DNA of 59,316 nt from Chlorobiota bacterium (GTDB lineage: Bacteria > Bacteroidota > Bacteroidia > Bacteroidales > JAADGE01). The position numbers and the translations under genes are program-made. The notes beneath the pieces are model-generated. The model saw nothing but the letters and a program-made list of their open reading frames with translations, was not told the origin of the DNA and ran no database searches. Location of the stretch: positions 1 to 59,316 of the forward strand of contig JAADGE010000070.1 in NCBI GenBank assembly GCA_013152535.1. Reading direction: 5' to 3'. Each line of letters opens with the position of its first letter. Position 1 is the stretch's first letter. This document shows positions 43,615 through 53,685 of this stretch, in pieces.

Positions 43615-46095
43615 ATGAATTTATCCGAGCTGAAGAATAATGACAGAGGAGTAATAATAAAAGTGAAAGGACGAGGTGCTTTTCGTAAACGTATTACCGA
43701 AATGGGATTTGTTAAAGGTGAAACTGTTACGGTTATTAAAAATGCACCCTTAAAAGACCCTATTGAATACAGTATTATGGGATACCATATTTCACTTAGG
43801 AGAAGTGAAGCATCATTGGTTGAGATTGTTACGGAAGAAGAAGCAAAAAGTTTTATTACAAATGAATATAACGGAACCTTCGGAAATAATATTCTGAAAA
43901 GTTCCGCCAAGAAAAAAAGCCGACATATTAATATTGCTTTAGTCGGGAATCCGAATTGCGGGAAAACGACATTATTTAATACAATTACAGGCTCTGTCGA
44001 ACATGTCGGGAATTACGGCGGAGTAACTGTTGATGCTAAAAAAGCAAGCAGGCGATACCACGGTTATAAGTTTAATATTACCGATTTGCCCGGAACTTAT
44101 TCAATTACAATATACACACCTGAAGAACTTTACGTCAGGAAACATATTTTTGATGAAATCCCCGATATTGTTCTTAATGTTGTAGATTCTTCAAATTTAG
44201 AACGCAATTTATATCTCACAACTCGCTTGATTGATATGGACATCAAAATTGTGATTGCTCTGAATATGTATGATGAGTTAGAGAAAAGAGGTGATAAATT
44301 TGATTATAAAATGCTTGCAAAAATGATCGGAGTTCCGGTGGTTCCGACAGTTGCTTCTGCAGGAAAAGGAGTTACTGATTTGTTCGATGAACTGATAAAA
44401 GTTTATGAGGATGATGAACCTATTGTAAGACACGTACATATTAATTACGGAAAATCGCTTGAAAAAGCAATCCGGAATATTCAGGAAAAGATTTACATCA
44501 CTGAAAATGTAGAACTTACAAGTAAAGTTGCACCGCGTTTTGTAGCTTTAAGTCTTCTTGAAAAGGATAAAGAAATTGAAAAACGTATCAGAAAATTAAT
44601 AAACGGAAAGGAAATAATTAATACTACCGAAAATGCCGTTAAAAAATTAGAAACAAACTTAAAAGATGATACCGAAACCTTAATTACGGATGCACGATAC
44701 GGATTTATTCGCGGCGCATTAAAAGAAACCTATACAAAAAGTAAGAAAAACGGAAACGGCAGGACACAAAAAATTGATAAAATTTTGACACATAAATTCT
44801 GGGGTATTCCGATTTTTATCTTTTTTATGTGGCTGATGTTTCAATTAACTTTTTCACTCGGTCAATATCCTATGACTTGGATTGAAAACGGAGTTTCATT
44901 GTTGGCAAAAATGTTCCGAAATATTATGTCCGACGGAATGTTCAAAGATTTAATCGTTGACGGAATAATAGGCGGTGTAGGCGGAGTTATTGTCTTTTTG
45001 CCTAATATCCTTATCTTATTTTTCATAATTTCCTTAATGGAAGATACCGGTTATATGTCGCGTGCTGCATTTATTACGGATAAAATGATGCATAAAATAG
45101 GTTTACACGGAAAATCTTTTATTCCTTTGGTTATGGGTTTCGGATGTAATGTACCGGCTGTTATGGCTACTCGAACATTAGAGAACAGAAATGACAGATT
45201 GTTAACGATGCTGATAAATCCGTTTATGTCGTGCAGTGCACGATTGCCTGTTTATCTGATAATTATCGGAGCCGTGTTTCCTGAGAATGCAGGTTCGGTT
45301 TTATTTATGATTTATGCTACAGGAATTTTACTCTCAATTGCCGTAGCTAAGTTATTTAAGAAAGTTATTTTTAAATCGAAAGATGCACCTTTTGTAATGG
45401 AATTACCTCCTTACAGAAAACCTATTATGAAAATATCTTTAATTCATATGTGGCATAAAGGTTCGCAATATCTGCAAAAAATGGGCGGTGTTATTTTAAT
45501 TGCTTCAATTATTGTTTGGGCATTAGGTTATTTTCCTTTAACAAATTCAGAAACCGAAAAAGTCGATAAACAAATTACACAGTTAAAAAATAATACTGAG
45601 AATCAAAAAGATACAATTTTTAAAACGGAACTGCAAAAATTGGAATTGAAAAGACATTTGGTTCATCAGGAGCAGTCTTATATCGGAAAAATCGGTCATT
45701 TTATTGAACCGGTAATTCGTCCCTTAGGTTTTGACTGGAAAATGGGCGTAAGTATTACAGCAGGTGTTGCAGCAAAAGAAATTGTTGTAAGTACCATGGG
45801 AGTGCTTTACGGTGCCGAATTTGGTTCTGATGATTCATCTGATGCATTGATAAAAGCAATTAAAAAAGAACGTTATCCGACAGGTGTACATAAGGGCGAA
45901 ATTATTTTTACACCTTTGGTTTCAATTTCTTTTTTGATATTTATTTTAGTTTATTTTCCGTGTGTTGCAGTGGTGGCTGCTGTAAAGAAGGAATCGGGCA
46001 GTTGGAAATGGGCGGCATTTTTAGTTTTTTATACAACAAGTTTGGCTTGGCTTTTATCTTTTGCCGTTTATCAAATAGGAAGTTTATTTATATAA
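43615..46095 (+). CDS. feoB: FeoA-FeoB fusion ferrous iron transporter
   Basis: An 826-residue protein. Residues 1-75 are a FeoA (SH3-like) domain (RKRITEMGFVKGETVTVIKN). The FeoB G domain follows (P-loop GNPNCGKTT at 111-119, switch II DLPGTYS, ALNMYDE), then a helical linker, and a polytopic membrane core with Gate motifs (GFGCNVPAVMATRT, NPFMSCSARLPVYLI) and AAKEIVVSTMG. It takes up Fe(II) across the inner membrane using GTP. Fused FeoA-FeoB is typical of Bacteroidota. The Cys-rich partner gene follows 10 bp later. Confidence 0.95.
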   Translation: MNLSELKNNDRGVIIKVKGRGAFRKRITEMGFVKGETVTVIKNAPLKDPIEYSIMGYHISLRRSEASLVEIVTEEEAKSFITNEYNGTFGNNILKSSAKKKSRHINIALVGNPNCGKTTLFNTITGSVEHVGNYGGVTVDAKKASRRYHGYKFNITDLPGTYSITIYTPEELYVRKHIFDEIPDIVLNVVDSSNLERNLYLTTRLIDMDIKIVIALNMYDELEKRGDKFDYKMLAKMIGVPVVPTVASAGKGVTDLFDELIKVYEDDEPIVRHVHINYGKSLEKAIRNIQEKIYITENVELTSKVAPRFVALSLLEKDKEIEKRIRKLINGKEIINTTENAVKKLETNLKDDTETLITDARYGFIRGALKETYTKSKKNGNGRTQKIDKILTHKFWGIPIFIFFMWLMFQLTFSLGQYPMTWIENGVSLLAKMFRNIMSDGMFKDLIVDGIIGGVGGVIVFLPNILILFFIISLMEDTGYMSRAAFITDKMMHKIGLHGKSFIPLVMGFGCNVPAVMATRTLENRNDRLLTMLINPFMSCSARLPVYLIIIGAVFPENAGSVLFMIYATGILLSIAVAKLFKKVIFKSKDAPFVMELPPYRKPIMKISLIHMWHKGSQYLQKMGGVILIASIIVWALGYFPLTNSETEKVDKQITQLKNNTENQKDTIFKTELQKLELKRHLVHQEQSYIGKIGHFIEPVIRPLGFDWKMGVSITAGVAAKEIVVSTMGVLYGAEFGSDDSSDALIKAIKKERYPTGVHKGEIIFTPLVSISFLIFILVYFPCVAVVAAVKKESGSWKWAAFLVFYTTSLAWLLSFAVYQIGSLFI

Positions 46096-46105
46096 AATCA
46101 GAATT

Positions 46106-46306
46106 ATGATACAAGAAATTATTACATATACAATCATAGCAGCAGCGGTCGTTTATACTTTATACAGTTTTGTAAGAACATTAATTCCGTCAAAAAATAA
46201 TAACAGTCATTCAAGTTGCACCGGATGTTCCGGTTGTGCCGTTAAAACTTTAACTTCGAATAAAATTATTATTTCTGAATATAATGAGTTTAAAAAAAAG
46301 ATATAA
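46106..46306 (+). CDS. FeoB-associated Cys-rich membrane protein
   Basis: A 66-residue protein with one N-terminal transmembrane helix (IITYTIIAAAVVYTLYSFV) and a cysteine cluster CTGCSGC near residues 38-44. Proteins of this type follow feoB in many genomes and are thought to assist iron binding or FeoB assembly. The 10-bp spacing from feoB and the intact motif support the assignment. Confidence 0.87.
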   Translation: MIQEIITYTIIAAAVVYTLYSFVRTLIPSKNNNSHSSCTGCSGCAVKTLTSNKIIISEYNEFKKKI

Positions 46307-46602
46307 CTTTGAATCTACCCCGAAAGATAAAAAACTTATCTTCTTTAATATGCCGTATTTTTTAGCAATTTACCTGAATATAAGAAATTGTATGATAGTT
46401 AGTTGAAATTTTTTGATACTTCGATATTATTCCTTAGAGTAGTTTATTTTGTCAAAATATTAAGGATTAAATACGACTTATTTTGATTTGGTACAGTATA
46501 TTATTCCTAAAAAAATATGTGGATTATACTAAATAGGTTCTTATTTTTTATTTCTTTGTAGAAAAGTGAGTATAAATTTATGAATAATCACAAAAAAAGT
46601 CT
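46307..46602. other. Intergenic region of 296 bp
   Basis: No coding sequence is supported. A weak AT-rich hairpin (AAGATAA/TTATCTT at 46324-46342) could end the feo transcript. Otherwise I see nothing beyond AT-rich promoter-like sequence. Confidence 0.5.
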
Positions 46603-47409
46603 ATGAATAAAATTGTTGAAAAATACGCAGAATTACCAAAACCAATCAGACGACCCTTATGGAGATTGTGGCATAATATGATTTCTTCTTTTGATAAAGG
46701 ACAATCAGCTGTTTTTATGAATTACGGTTATGCAAGTGAAAACGGAGAATTTGAGAATCTTAAATTAAAACCGGAAGATGAAGCCGACAGATACAGCATA
46801 CAATTATATGATCATGTTGCCGGAAGTGATGAACTTAAAGATAAAGATGTTCTTGAAGTAGGATGCGGCAGAGGAGGAGGTGCATCATTTTTGGCAAGAT
46901 ATTATTTGCCGAAATCATACATTGGTCTTGATATTTCAAAAAGAACAACTCATTTTTGCAACAATTACTATAAAGCAAAAGGGCTGAAATTTATTAAAGG
47001 TCATGCGGAGCAACTTCCTTTTGAAGATTCCAGTATTGATACTGTTGTAAATGTTGAATCTGCTCGGGTTTACGGTAATATTCCGAAATTTTTTGAAGAA
47101 GTTTACAGAGTTTTGAAACCCGAAGGGAAATTCCATTTTGCTGATATGATTAAACCCAAAGATATTGATTTTATAAATGAACATTTGGCAAAAGCAGGAT
47201 TTAAGTTGTTTAAAAAGAAAAATATCAGAGAAAATGTTGTATTTGCATTAAAATTGGATACGAACTACAGAAAAGAGCGTATTCAAGAAGGTGTTCCCAA
47301 ATTCTTACATAAATCCTTTTATCAATTTGCCGGTGTTGAGGGCTCTGAAAGATATGATGCTTTTGATAAAAATCGTATTGATTACTGGAGTTATACGCTT
47401 ACTAAATAG
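46603..47409 (+). CDS. Class I SAM-dependent methyltransferase
   Basis: A 268-residue methyltransferase. Motif I is VLEVGCGRGGGASFLARYY, motif II GLDIS, and the post-motif region GHAEQLPFEDSSIDTVVNVE and RVLKPEGKFHFADM is intact. The N-terminal part (WRLWHNMISSFDKGQSAVFM) and the pattern around it resemble enzymes methylating phenolic or lipid acceptors, related to phthiotriol methyltransferases and UbiE/MenG-type proteins. The acceptor is unknown. It stands alone between feo and comEC. Confidence 0.88.
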   Translation: MNKIVEKYAELPKPIRRPLWRLWHNMISSFDKGQSAVFMNYGYASENGEFENLKLKPEDEADRYSIQLYDHVAGSDELKDKDVLEVGCGRGGGASFLARYYLPKSYIGLDISKRTTHFCNNYYKAKGLKFIKGHAEQLPFEDSSIDTVVNVESARVYGNIPKFFEEVYRVLKPEGKFHFADMIKPKDIDFINEHLAKAGFKLFKKKNIRENVVFALKLDTNYRKERIQEGVPKFLHKSFYQFAGVEGSERYDAFDKNRIDYWSYTLTK

Positions 47410-47448
47410 AAGATAATTTTACAATAAATTATGTGCATTTTTAATTGA

Positions 47449-49605
47449 TTATATATCAGTTGAAAATGCACCGTTTTCAGTTACCGAATAATAGTTTTGT
47501 TTTAATTTTTCACATTCTTCTTTTCGACGTTTTAATGTGTAAAAATCATTTGAAGAATCCAATATAAGCATTTTAAAATCAATATTTTCTTCTATCTTTC
47601 TGATACTGATATTTGTATTGCCGGACAGAATGACATAATCAATTTTAAACTTTTTATTAACATCGGGAATTTTATAAAATTTTTTATTTAACAGAAGAAA
47701 TGTTTTATTTCCGACAACTGTCAGAGCACCTTTTTTAATAAAAATATCAGATTTATATTCAGCAGTATCAACAGGAATAAACTTAAAACTTGTTTTGTTC
47801 AAAAACTGTCGATTAGGCTGAATTCCGTATATAATGCTTTTTGTTTTAAAAATACTTTTATCCGAAAGAAAATAGTTTTGTGTTCCTGTTATGTCAACAG
47901 CTGTTTGATTTTTAATGTTATAAATAATAAATTGATTGTGTCGGCTTATATTAATTTTTTGAAACGTTCCGAAACTTATCCAAATTATAAGAATTGACAA
48001 ACTTATTTGCAAAGCACGAGTTTTCTTCAACAGAATAAAAACAGTTGAGGAAATGATAAATAAGAATGCGAAAATTAAATCTTCGGTATGAAATGAAATA
48101 TTTTGTATTGTTGAATACGGGATTTTTTCGATAAATGAAACAGAAGTGTTTAAAATTTTCAGAACAAATTTTAATATTAGTGCAATAAAATCGGGAATAT
48201 AAGGTAACGATGAGGAAATCAGAAGAAAGAATGCTGCAATTAAAATAAGTGTTGCAGCCGGAATTACAATAATATTCGATAAGAAAAAAAGTGTCGGGAA
48301 AATATGAAAATAATACAAAGCAATCGGGAATGTAGTAATTTGTGCCGCAATTGAAACAGCTGTTAACGACCATAAATAATACAAAATTTTATTTTTAATG
48401 TTGAACAGAGCAACAATTTTAGGTTGAAAAAATATAATTCCCAAAACGGCGGTATAAGATAACTGAAAACCGACTTCCGTAATCTGATACGGATTGATAA
48501 TAAGCAATATAAATGCCGATGCCGAAACAGAATTGTATATATTAACGTGTCGGTTAATTGCCCTTCCGATAATGATAAACGAAAACATAACGGCTGCTCT
48601 TCTTATCGAAGGCGAAAGCCCTGACAGAATTGCAAAACTCCATATAATCAGAATAAGAATTACGGCTTTTATTTGCTTTCCGGCATTTTTATCTTTTATT
48701 TTAAATTTGTCAAGAAAGCCGAGCAAAAAGTTAAACAGCCAATAAATAATACCTACATGCAAACCCGAAACAGCAAGAATATGCATGGCTCCCGAAGCGA
48801 TGTATGATTGTCTTATTTCATCGTTAATTTCACTTCGGTCGCCGAGTGTTAATGCTTGCAAAACTGACAACTCATTTCCCGAAATGCCGAATTTTTCGTA
48901 AATTGTTTCCAGTTTATTCCTGAGCGAGTAAGCAAAATCAAAAATAAGATTTGCCCGGTGATGAGCCGTACATTTCCAGTCGCCGTTTTTCAGGAATATT
49001 TGCCCGTTAATTCCTTTTCGATGAAGGTATCTTTTGTAATTAAATTCATGCGGATTACCGGGATTTTTAATTTCTGAAATACGCCCTTTAAAAATAATTT
49101 TATCTCCGTATTTTAGTTTTTTTATACTGCTGTCTTTTGCAAAATAAACGATTAGATTTGAATTTTCAGAAATTACCGTATCATCTGTTCTGTATGTAAC
49201 AGATTGTAAGATACTTTTATAAGAGTTTTCTTTTTCTGTAAGCGGCTCTGAAATTACGGCTTCACCGGTAATAACTTTTTCGTAATTATTAATTTTTTCG
49301 GCTTCATTTTCTTTCAATAATATTGCTCCGCCTAAAATTAAAATAATTGTGATTAATAATCCCGGTATCCGTCTGTTTTTAAAATTTTTAACCTGATAAA
49401 TATAATTTACTGAAAAGAATAAGATAACAAGAACACTAATAAACAGAATTACATATAGTTTTAAGTCAATCGGTAAATTCAGAGCAAACAAAATTCCTGC
49501 AATCAGCGGAAAAATTAATCTGCTGAAAGGAAGTTGTTTTAAAAATTGAATAAAATTGAATTGCACGGCATTAAGGTAATGATTTTTTAAGAAAATTTCA
49601 AACAT
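47449..49605 (-). CDS. comEC: ComEC/Rec2-like DNA uptake channel
   Basis: ATG 49605 is the better start, since the frame also offers only a TTG two codons upstream. The protein of about 718 residues has N-terminal membrane helices, a periplasmic OB-like DUF4131 domain (ISEIKNPGNPHEFNYKRYLH), and the competence domain (LTLGDRSEINDEIRQSYIAS, GAMHILAVSGLHVGIIYWLF, GLSPSIRRAAVMFSFIII). The family moves single-stranded DNA through the inner membrane. The C-terminal portion is short and lacks a recognisable HxHxDH metallo-beta-lactamase motif, as in many Bacteroidota versions. Confidence 0.92.
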   Translation of the reverse strand: MFEIFLKNHYLNAVQFNFIQFLKQLPFSRLIFPLIAGILFALNLPIDLKLYVILFISVLVILFFSVNYIYQVKNFKNRRIPGLLITIILILGGAILLKENEAEKINNYEKVITGEAVISEPLTEKENSYKSILQSVTYRTDDTVISENSNLIVYFAKDSSIKKLKYGDKIIFKGRISEIKNPGNPHEFNYKRYLHRKGINGQIFLKNGDWKCTAHHRANLIFDFAYSLRNKLETIYEKFGISGNELSVLQALTLGDRSEINDEIRQSYIASGAMHILAVSGLHVGIIYWLFNFLLGFLDKFKIKDKNAGKQIKAVILILIIWSFAILSGLSPSIRRAAVMFSFIIIGRAINRHVNIYNSVSASAFILLIINPYQITEVGFQLSYTAVLGIIFFQPKIVALFNIKNKILYYLWSLTAVSIAAQITTFPIALYYFHIFPTLFFLSNIIVIPAATLILIAAFFLLISSSLPYIPDFIALILKFVLKILNTSVSFIEKIPYSTIQNISFHTEDLIFAFLFIISSTVFILLKKTRALQISLSILIIWISFGTFQKINISRHNQFIIYNIKNQTAVDITGTQNYFLSDKSIFKTKSIIYGIQPNRQFLNKTSFKFIPVDTAEYKSDIFIKKGALTVVGNKTFLLLNKKFYKIPDVNKKFKIDYVILSGNTNISIRKIEENIDFKMLILDSSNDFYTLKRRKEECEKLKQNYYSVTENGAFSTDI

Positions 49606-49664
49606 AATCAATATTATTTTTCCTTAAAATGAATATCTGTTATATTTGAAAAAAATATAAGAGT

Positions 49665-50159
49665 ATGGCTAAAAAATCAATAATTGATGAGGCAAAAGAG
49701 CTTTTTTCATCATGGAAATCTGAAATTGAAGAACGCGACGGCGATATTCTTGAACGAAAACGAAAACGCGACGAAGAAAACGAGCAACTTAATGAAGAAT
49801 TAAGAAAACGTTTTAGTGAAGTTTCAAAAGACGTTAACGAGAAAGGTAAAAAAGCAATAGCAATTTTTAATAAAGAATTTACAGAATTTTCGCAGGCAGT
49901 AAAAGAAGGTACAGCTGATTTATATCAAAAAGCTGAAATAGAAAAACACGCAGAACAATTAGTAAATTTTCTCAATAAAGTAAAATCAAAAGGTGCTGTA
50001 AAATTTAAGGAAACCGTTGATACCGTAAAATCAAAACTTTCGGAACAGGAAGAAGAGCTGATTTCGGAAGTTGAAAAAACAGACGAGCCCAAACAAAAAG
50101 AAGACATTGAAACACTGATTAAACAAGCACAAAAAGACTATGAAAAATCAAAAGAATAA
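49665..50159 (+). CDS. Charged coiled-coil protein of unknown function
   Basis: A 164-residue, almost wholly helical and highly charged soluble protein: KSEIEERDGDILERKRKRDE, LRKRFSEVSKDVNEKG, VKSKLSEQEEELISEVEKTD. It has no cysteines, signal peptide or membrane segment. No family is recognised; it resembles apolipoprotein-like or late-embryogenesis-like amphipathic proteins in composition only. It precedes pyruvate kinase by 54 bp on the same strand. The steady codon usage and a TATATTTG -7-like box ahead of it suggest it is genuine. Confidence 0.72.
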   Translation: MAKKSIIDEAKELFSSWKSEIEERDGDILERKRKRDEENEQLNEELRKRFSEVSKDVNEKGKKAIAIFNKEFTEFSQAVKEGTADLYQKAEIEKHAEQLVNFLNKVKSKGAVKFKETVDTVKSKLSEQEEELISEVEKTDEPKQKEDIETLIKQAQKDYEKSKE

Positions 50160-50213
50160 ATTTAACTTTCAATTTTTAACTTTACAAACTTTCAACTTAA
50201 TAACTAGCATAAA

Positions 50214-51644
50214 ATGATATTTGATCAATCAAAAACAAAAATAATTGCAACCCTCGGTCCGGCATCTTCAGATAAGAAAATTTTGAAAAAAATGTTTGAA
50301 GCCGGTTTGGATGTTTGCCGAATTAATTTTTCACACAGCAGCCATGAAGCGGCAGCCGAAATTATTACAACCATAAGAGAAATTAATGAAGAAACAGGTG
50401 CTGATGTGGCAATTATGGCTGATTTACAAGGACCTAAATTAAGAGTGGGTGAAATGAAAGACGGTCAGGTATTTCTGGAAAAAAACAGTATTTTGGAGTT
50501 TGTTAACGAAAAAGTTATCGGTGATGAAAAACGGGTATATATGAGTTATGATGAATTTGCTCAAGATGTTGAAAAAGGTGATGCCATTCTTATTGATGAC
50601 GGAAAAATTAAATTGGAAGTTGTTGAAACAAATAAAAAAAATTCTGTTAAAGCAAAAGTAATTTACAGCGGTATTTTGTCTTCAAAAAAAGGTGTTAATC
50701 TGCCTAATACAGAAATTTCGCTTCCGAGTTTAACCGAAAAAGATATTACCGATGCCGAATTTGCCTTAAGTCAAAACGTTGATTGGCTTGCTTTGTCTTT
50801 TGTGCGGCAAGTCAGTGATATCATTGAATTAAAGCAAATGATAAAACGAAAACGAAAAAGTACTTATGTCGTTTCTAAAATCGAAAAACCTCAAGCCATA
50901 AAAAATTTGGATACCATAATTGCCGAAACTGATGCAATTATGGTTGCCAGAGGCGATTTAGGCGTGGAAATGCCGTTTGATATCGTTCCTCTGCTTCAAA
51001 AAGAAATTGTTGAGAAATGTATTGATGCTTCAACACCGGTTATTGTTGCTACGCAAATGATGGAAAGTATGATTACCAATTTTCGTCCCACGCGTGCTGA
51101 GGCAAATGATGTCGCAAATGCCGTAATTGACGGTGTGGACACTGTAATGCTCAGCGGTGAAACCTCTGTCGGAAAATACCCGGTTGAAACTATTGAAAAT
51201 ATGCACAGAATTATTCAAAATACAGAAAAATACCGCTATAATTATAATCGCGGTTTACCGCCGAAACCGGATTCTTCAAGATTCCTGCGTGATAATGTAT
51301 GTTACAGTGCATCAATTATGGCTGAACGAGTGGGAGCAAAGGCAATTATTACCTTTACGGAAAAAGGAAGTACTGCTTCAACAATATCAGGTTACAGACC
51401 GAAAGCAGATATATTTGCTTTTACTCTGCATAAAGAATTGCTGAGTGCTTTATCATTACTTTGGGGTGTCAGAGCTGTATTGTTTGAAGAGGTTGATAAT
51501 GTTGATGATGCCATTGAGTTGTCAATCAGAATCTTGAAAGGAAAAGGATTGCTGAAATCCGGTGATTATGTTATTCATGTAGCAAGTACACCGATGCACA
51601 TTTCACACAAAACCAACATGTTGAAAGTTACTAAAGTTGTTTAA
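50214..51644 (+). CDS. pyk: Pyruvate kinase
   Basis: Converts phosphoenolpyruvate and ADP to pyruvate and ATP. This 476-residue protein has the A/B/C domain layout: TKIIATLGPASSD, the Pro-free entry CRINFSHSSHEAA, the catalytic Lys region VVSKIEKPQAI, ARGDLGVEMP, and the MMESMITNFRPTRAEANDVA loop with TxxA. The C-terminal allosteric domain is complete, and no extra swivelling domain is present. It lies between a coiled-coil gene and a GT87 gene with no obvious metabolic operon. Confidence 0.96.
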   Translation: MIFDQSKTKIIATLGPASSDKKILKKMFEAGLDVCRINFSHSSHEAAAEIITTIREINEETGADVAIMADLQGPKLRVGEMKDGQVFLEKNSILEFVNEKVIGDEKRVYMSYDEFAQDVEKGDAILIDDGKIKLEVVETNKKNSVKAKVIYSGILSSKKGVNLPNTEISLPSLTEKDITDAEFALSQNVDWLALSFVRQVSDIIELKQMIKRKRKSTYVVSKIEKPQAIKNLDTIIAETDAIMVARGDLGVEMPFDIVPLLQKEIVEKCIDASTPVIVATQMMESMITNFRPTRAEANDVANAVIDGVDTVMLSGETSVGKYPVETIENMHRIIQNTEKYRYNYNRGLPPKPDSSRFLRDNVCYSASIMAERVGAKAIITFTEKGSTASTISGYRPKADIFAFTLHKELLSALSLLWGVRAVLFEEVDNVDDAIELSIRILKGKGLLKSGDYVIHVASTPMHISHKTNMLKVTKVV

Positions 51645-51687
51645 ATTCCGTACATCGCTGTAAATAGATATTTTATTTATTATTATT

Positions 51688-52953
51688 GTGAATTTTGTCA
51701 AATTAAATATTAAAAATGTTATTTTCGGTTTGTTATTAACATTAGTATTGATATATGTTATTTTTAAAGCATATTCAATGGGTAACGATATAAACATCTA
51801 TTTAAAAGCATCTCACAAAATTCTTAATCATAAGAATCTATATCCGGATTATATTTACAGTCCGCTTTTTGCATTAATTCTTTCACCGTTGTCGTTTTTG
51901 AATAGTCATATTGCACGAATAATCTGGGCAATAATTAATTTTGTTGTAGTTTTAAGATTGTTGCATCTTTTAAATCGTGTAATTTATAAAGATTTATTAT
52001 TTAAAGAAGCAATTAAAACGAAAATATTCTTAGCTGTGATTTTTGTTTCGGCAGGGTTCTTAAATCATAATTTAATTTTGGGACAAATTACAATAATAAT
52101 ATTATGGCTGACAGCAGAAGGTTTATATCAAATTTTTAATACTAAAGAAATTAAAGGCTCTGCCTTAATTGCTCTCGGTATAAATATAAAAATTTTGCCT
52201 TTGTTAATTCTTTTTTATTTAGTCTTTAAAAAAAAATATAAATCAGTTTTGTTAATTCTTATTTTTGTATTTGTCAGTCTTTTTTTACCTGCGTTATTTG
52301 TTGGTTTTAACTATAATAATAATTTATTAATAAGTTGGGCAAACAGAATCAATCCGTCCGGCGAGAAGTATATTTTAGAAAATAATAGTGAGAGTAATTC
52401 CGCAGATGCAATTTTATCAGCATACCTGTACAAATTTAATTCTTCTGATGATACTCAATTGTATCATTTTAAACGTAAGATTACTTATGTATCCGGTAAT
52501 ACATTAATTGCTGTAATTCAAATAGTTAAATTGCTTTTAATCCTTTCAGTTTTATTGTTGATTTTTTATAAATACAAACGGCGGCGAAGTGCTGCTCTCT
52601 ATCTTTATTGGGAATTTGCTTGGCTAATGTTAATTTCACTTTTAATTTTTCCGCATCAAATGGCTTATGCATTACTATATCTTGTTCCTGCCGAAATTTA
52701 TATGCTTATTTTTATTTTCTCAGTATTACAACAGAAAAAGAAATTGAGTATTAAATACAAATTAATATTTTTTTCGGCATCTGTTTTAATGTTTGTGTCG
52801 GCAGTTTCCGGCAGAGATGTTATCGGCAGTAAGATTGTTGATATTTTCAACTTTTACCATATGCAGGGAATTGTAATTATTAGTTTTCTGCTGTTTTTAC
52901 TTTTAATAAAACCGGATGATGTGTTGAAATTTTATCCTCAGAAAACAGAATAA
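51688..52953 (+). CDS. GT87/DUF2029-family membrane mannosyltransferase-like protein
   Basis: A 421-residue polytopic protein of the GT87 (DUF2029) type, which uses polyprenyl-phosphate-mannose as donor in the characterised PimE branch. GTG 51688 is the likely start, because the next ATG would cut the first transmembrane helix (NVIFGLLLTLVLIYVIF). The conserved acidic loop after helix 1 (MGNDINIYLKASHKILNHKN) includes the Asp thought to be catalytic, followed by LYPDYIYSPLFALILSPLSF. About ten more helices follow. It ends 2 bp from the convergent AlkD-like gene. Confidence 0.83.
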   Translation: MNFVKLNIKNVIFGLLLTLVLIYVIFKAYSMGNDINIYLKASHKILNHKNLYPDYIYSPLFALILSPLSFLNSHIARIIWAIINFVVVLRLLHLLNRVIYKDLLFKEAIKTKIFLAVIFVSAGFLNHNLILGQITIIILWLTAEGLYQIFNTKEIKGSALIALGINIKILPLLILFYLVFKKKYKSVLLILIFVFVSLFLPALFVGFNYNNNLLISWANRINPSGEKYILENNSESNSADAILSAYLYKFNSSDDTQLYHFKRKITYVSGNTLIAVIQIVKLLLILSVLLLIFYKYKRRRSAALYLYWEFAWLMLISLLIFPHQMAYALLYLVPAEIYMLIFIFSVLQQKKKLSIKYKLIFFSASVLMFVSAVSGRDVIGSKIVDIFNFYHMQGIVIISFLLFLLLIKPDDVLKFYPQKTE

Positions 52954-52954
52954 A

Positions 52955-53626
52955 TCATTTCAAAATTATTCTTAATGCTTCTTTTTTGCTTAAAGGAGAA
53001 AGCTGCGTTTTTTCGGTAAAGTCAATAACCCAATCCGGATTTGTTTTTCCGTATTCTCTTAAAACCCAACCCATTGCTTTATTTATAAAAAATTCTTTCG
53101 AACCCGTAAGTTTGTTTATAACATGCGATAAAAGTTCGCTGTCGGTATTCTCTTTGTAGTGAAGTTGAAAAAGCAAACAAGATCTTTGCAGCCAAATATT
53201 TCCGGATGCAAGCCAACTTTCTGTTACTTTGTTTATTTCTGAATGAAATAATTTAAAATATTTGCCTGTTATTTTTGCGGCAATAAAATCAACCGTATCC
53301 CACCACGATTTGTTTGAAATCATAAACTCAAATAATGCAATATCTTTTTTCTCAAATTGTTTTTTGTATTTAAAGGTAAGCTCTTGTGCAAAATATTGAA
53401 ACTCTCTTTGCGGTTTTTTCCAAAGTGTTTTTACTGTTTTTTCAAGCCGATTTTTATCGGGCAAATATTCGTTTTGCAAAAACAGTTTTGAGATTTCTCT
53501 TCTCAAAGGCGTTTTTATTCCGAAAAACTCAAACTTGTTTTTCATATATGCCCTCTGTCCTGCAGCAATTTCAGGGACGGTATTTCGTATGAATTCAATT
53601 TCTATAGTTTTGATATAATTATTCAT
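52955..53626 (-). CDS. DNA alkylation repair protein (AlkD-like)
   Basis: ATG 53626 (MNNYIKTIEIEF) is preferred, because the longer frame opens with TTG. The protein of 223 residues is an ALK/HEAT-repeat solenoid of the AlkC/AlkD glycosylase group: SNKSWWDTVDFIAAKITGKY, SGNIWLQRSCLLFQLHYKEN, EFFINKAMGWVLREYGKTNP. The Trp-Trp-Asp and the Trp-x-x-Arg match residues lining the DNA-facing groove in AlkD. It should excise bulky or charged alkylated purines without base flipping. Confidence 0.88.
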   Translation of the reverse strand: MNNYIKTIEIEFIRNTVPEIAAGQRAYMKNKFEFFGIKTPLRREISKLFLQNEYLPDKNRLEKTVKTLWKKPQREFQYFAQELTFKYKKQFEKKDIALFEFMISNKSWWDTVDFIAAKITGKYFKLFHSEINKVTESWLASGNIWLQRSCLLFQLHYKENTDSELLSHVINKLTGSKEFFINKAMGWVLREYGKTNPDWVIDFTEKTQLSPLSKKEALRIILK

Positions 53627-53685
53627 TTTAAGTATAACAGACAAAATGGTTGTTATATTTTTTAACAAAATTGCAGTTTCAATTT

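Noticed and set aside
47449-49605. ComEC truncated at its C-terminus
   Set aside because: Shorter ComEC proteins without a clear metallo-beta-lactamase motif are usual in Bacteroidota, and the frame ends normally.
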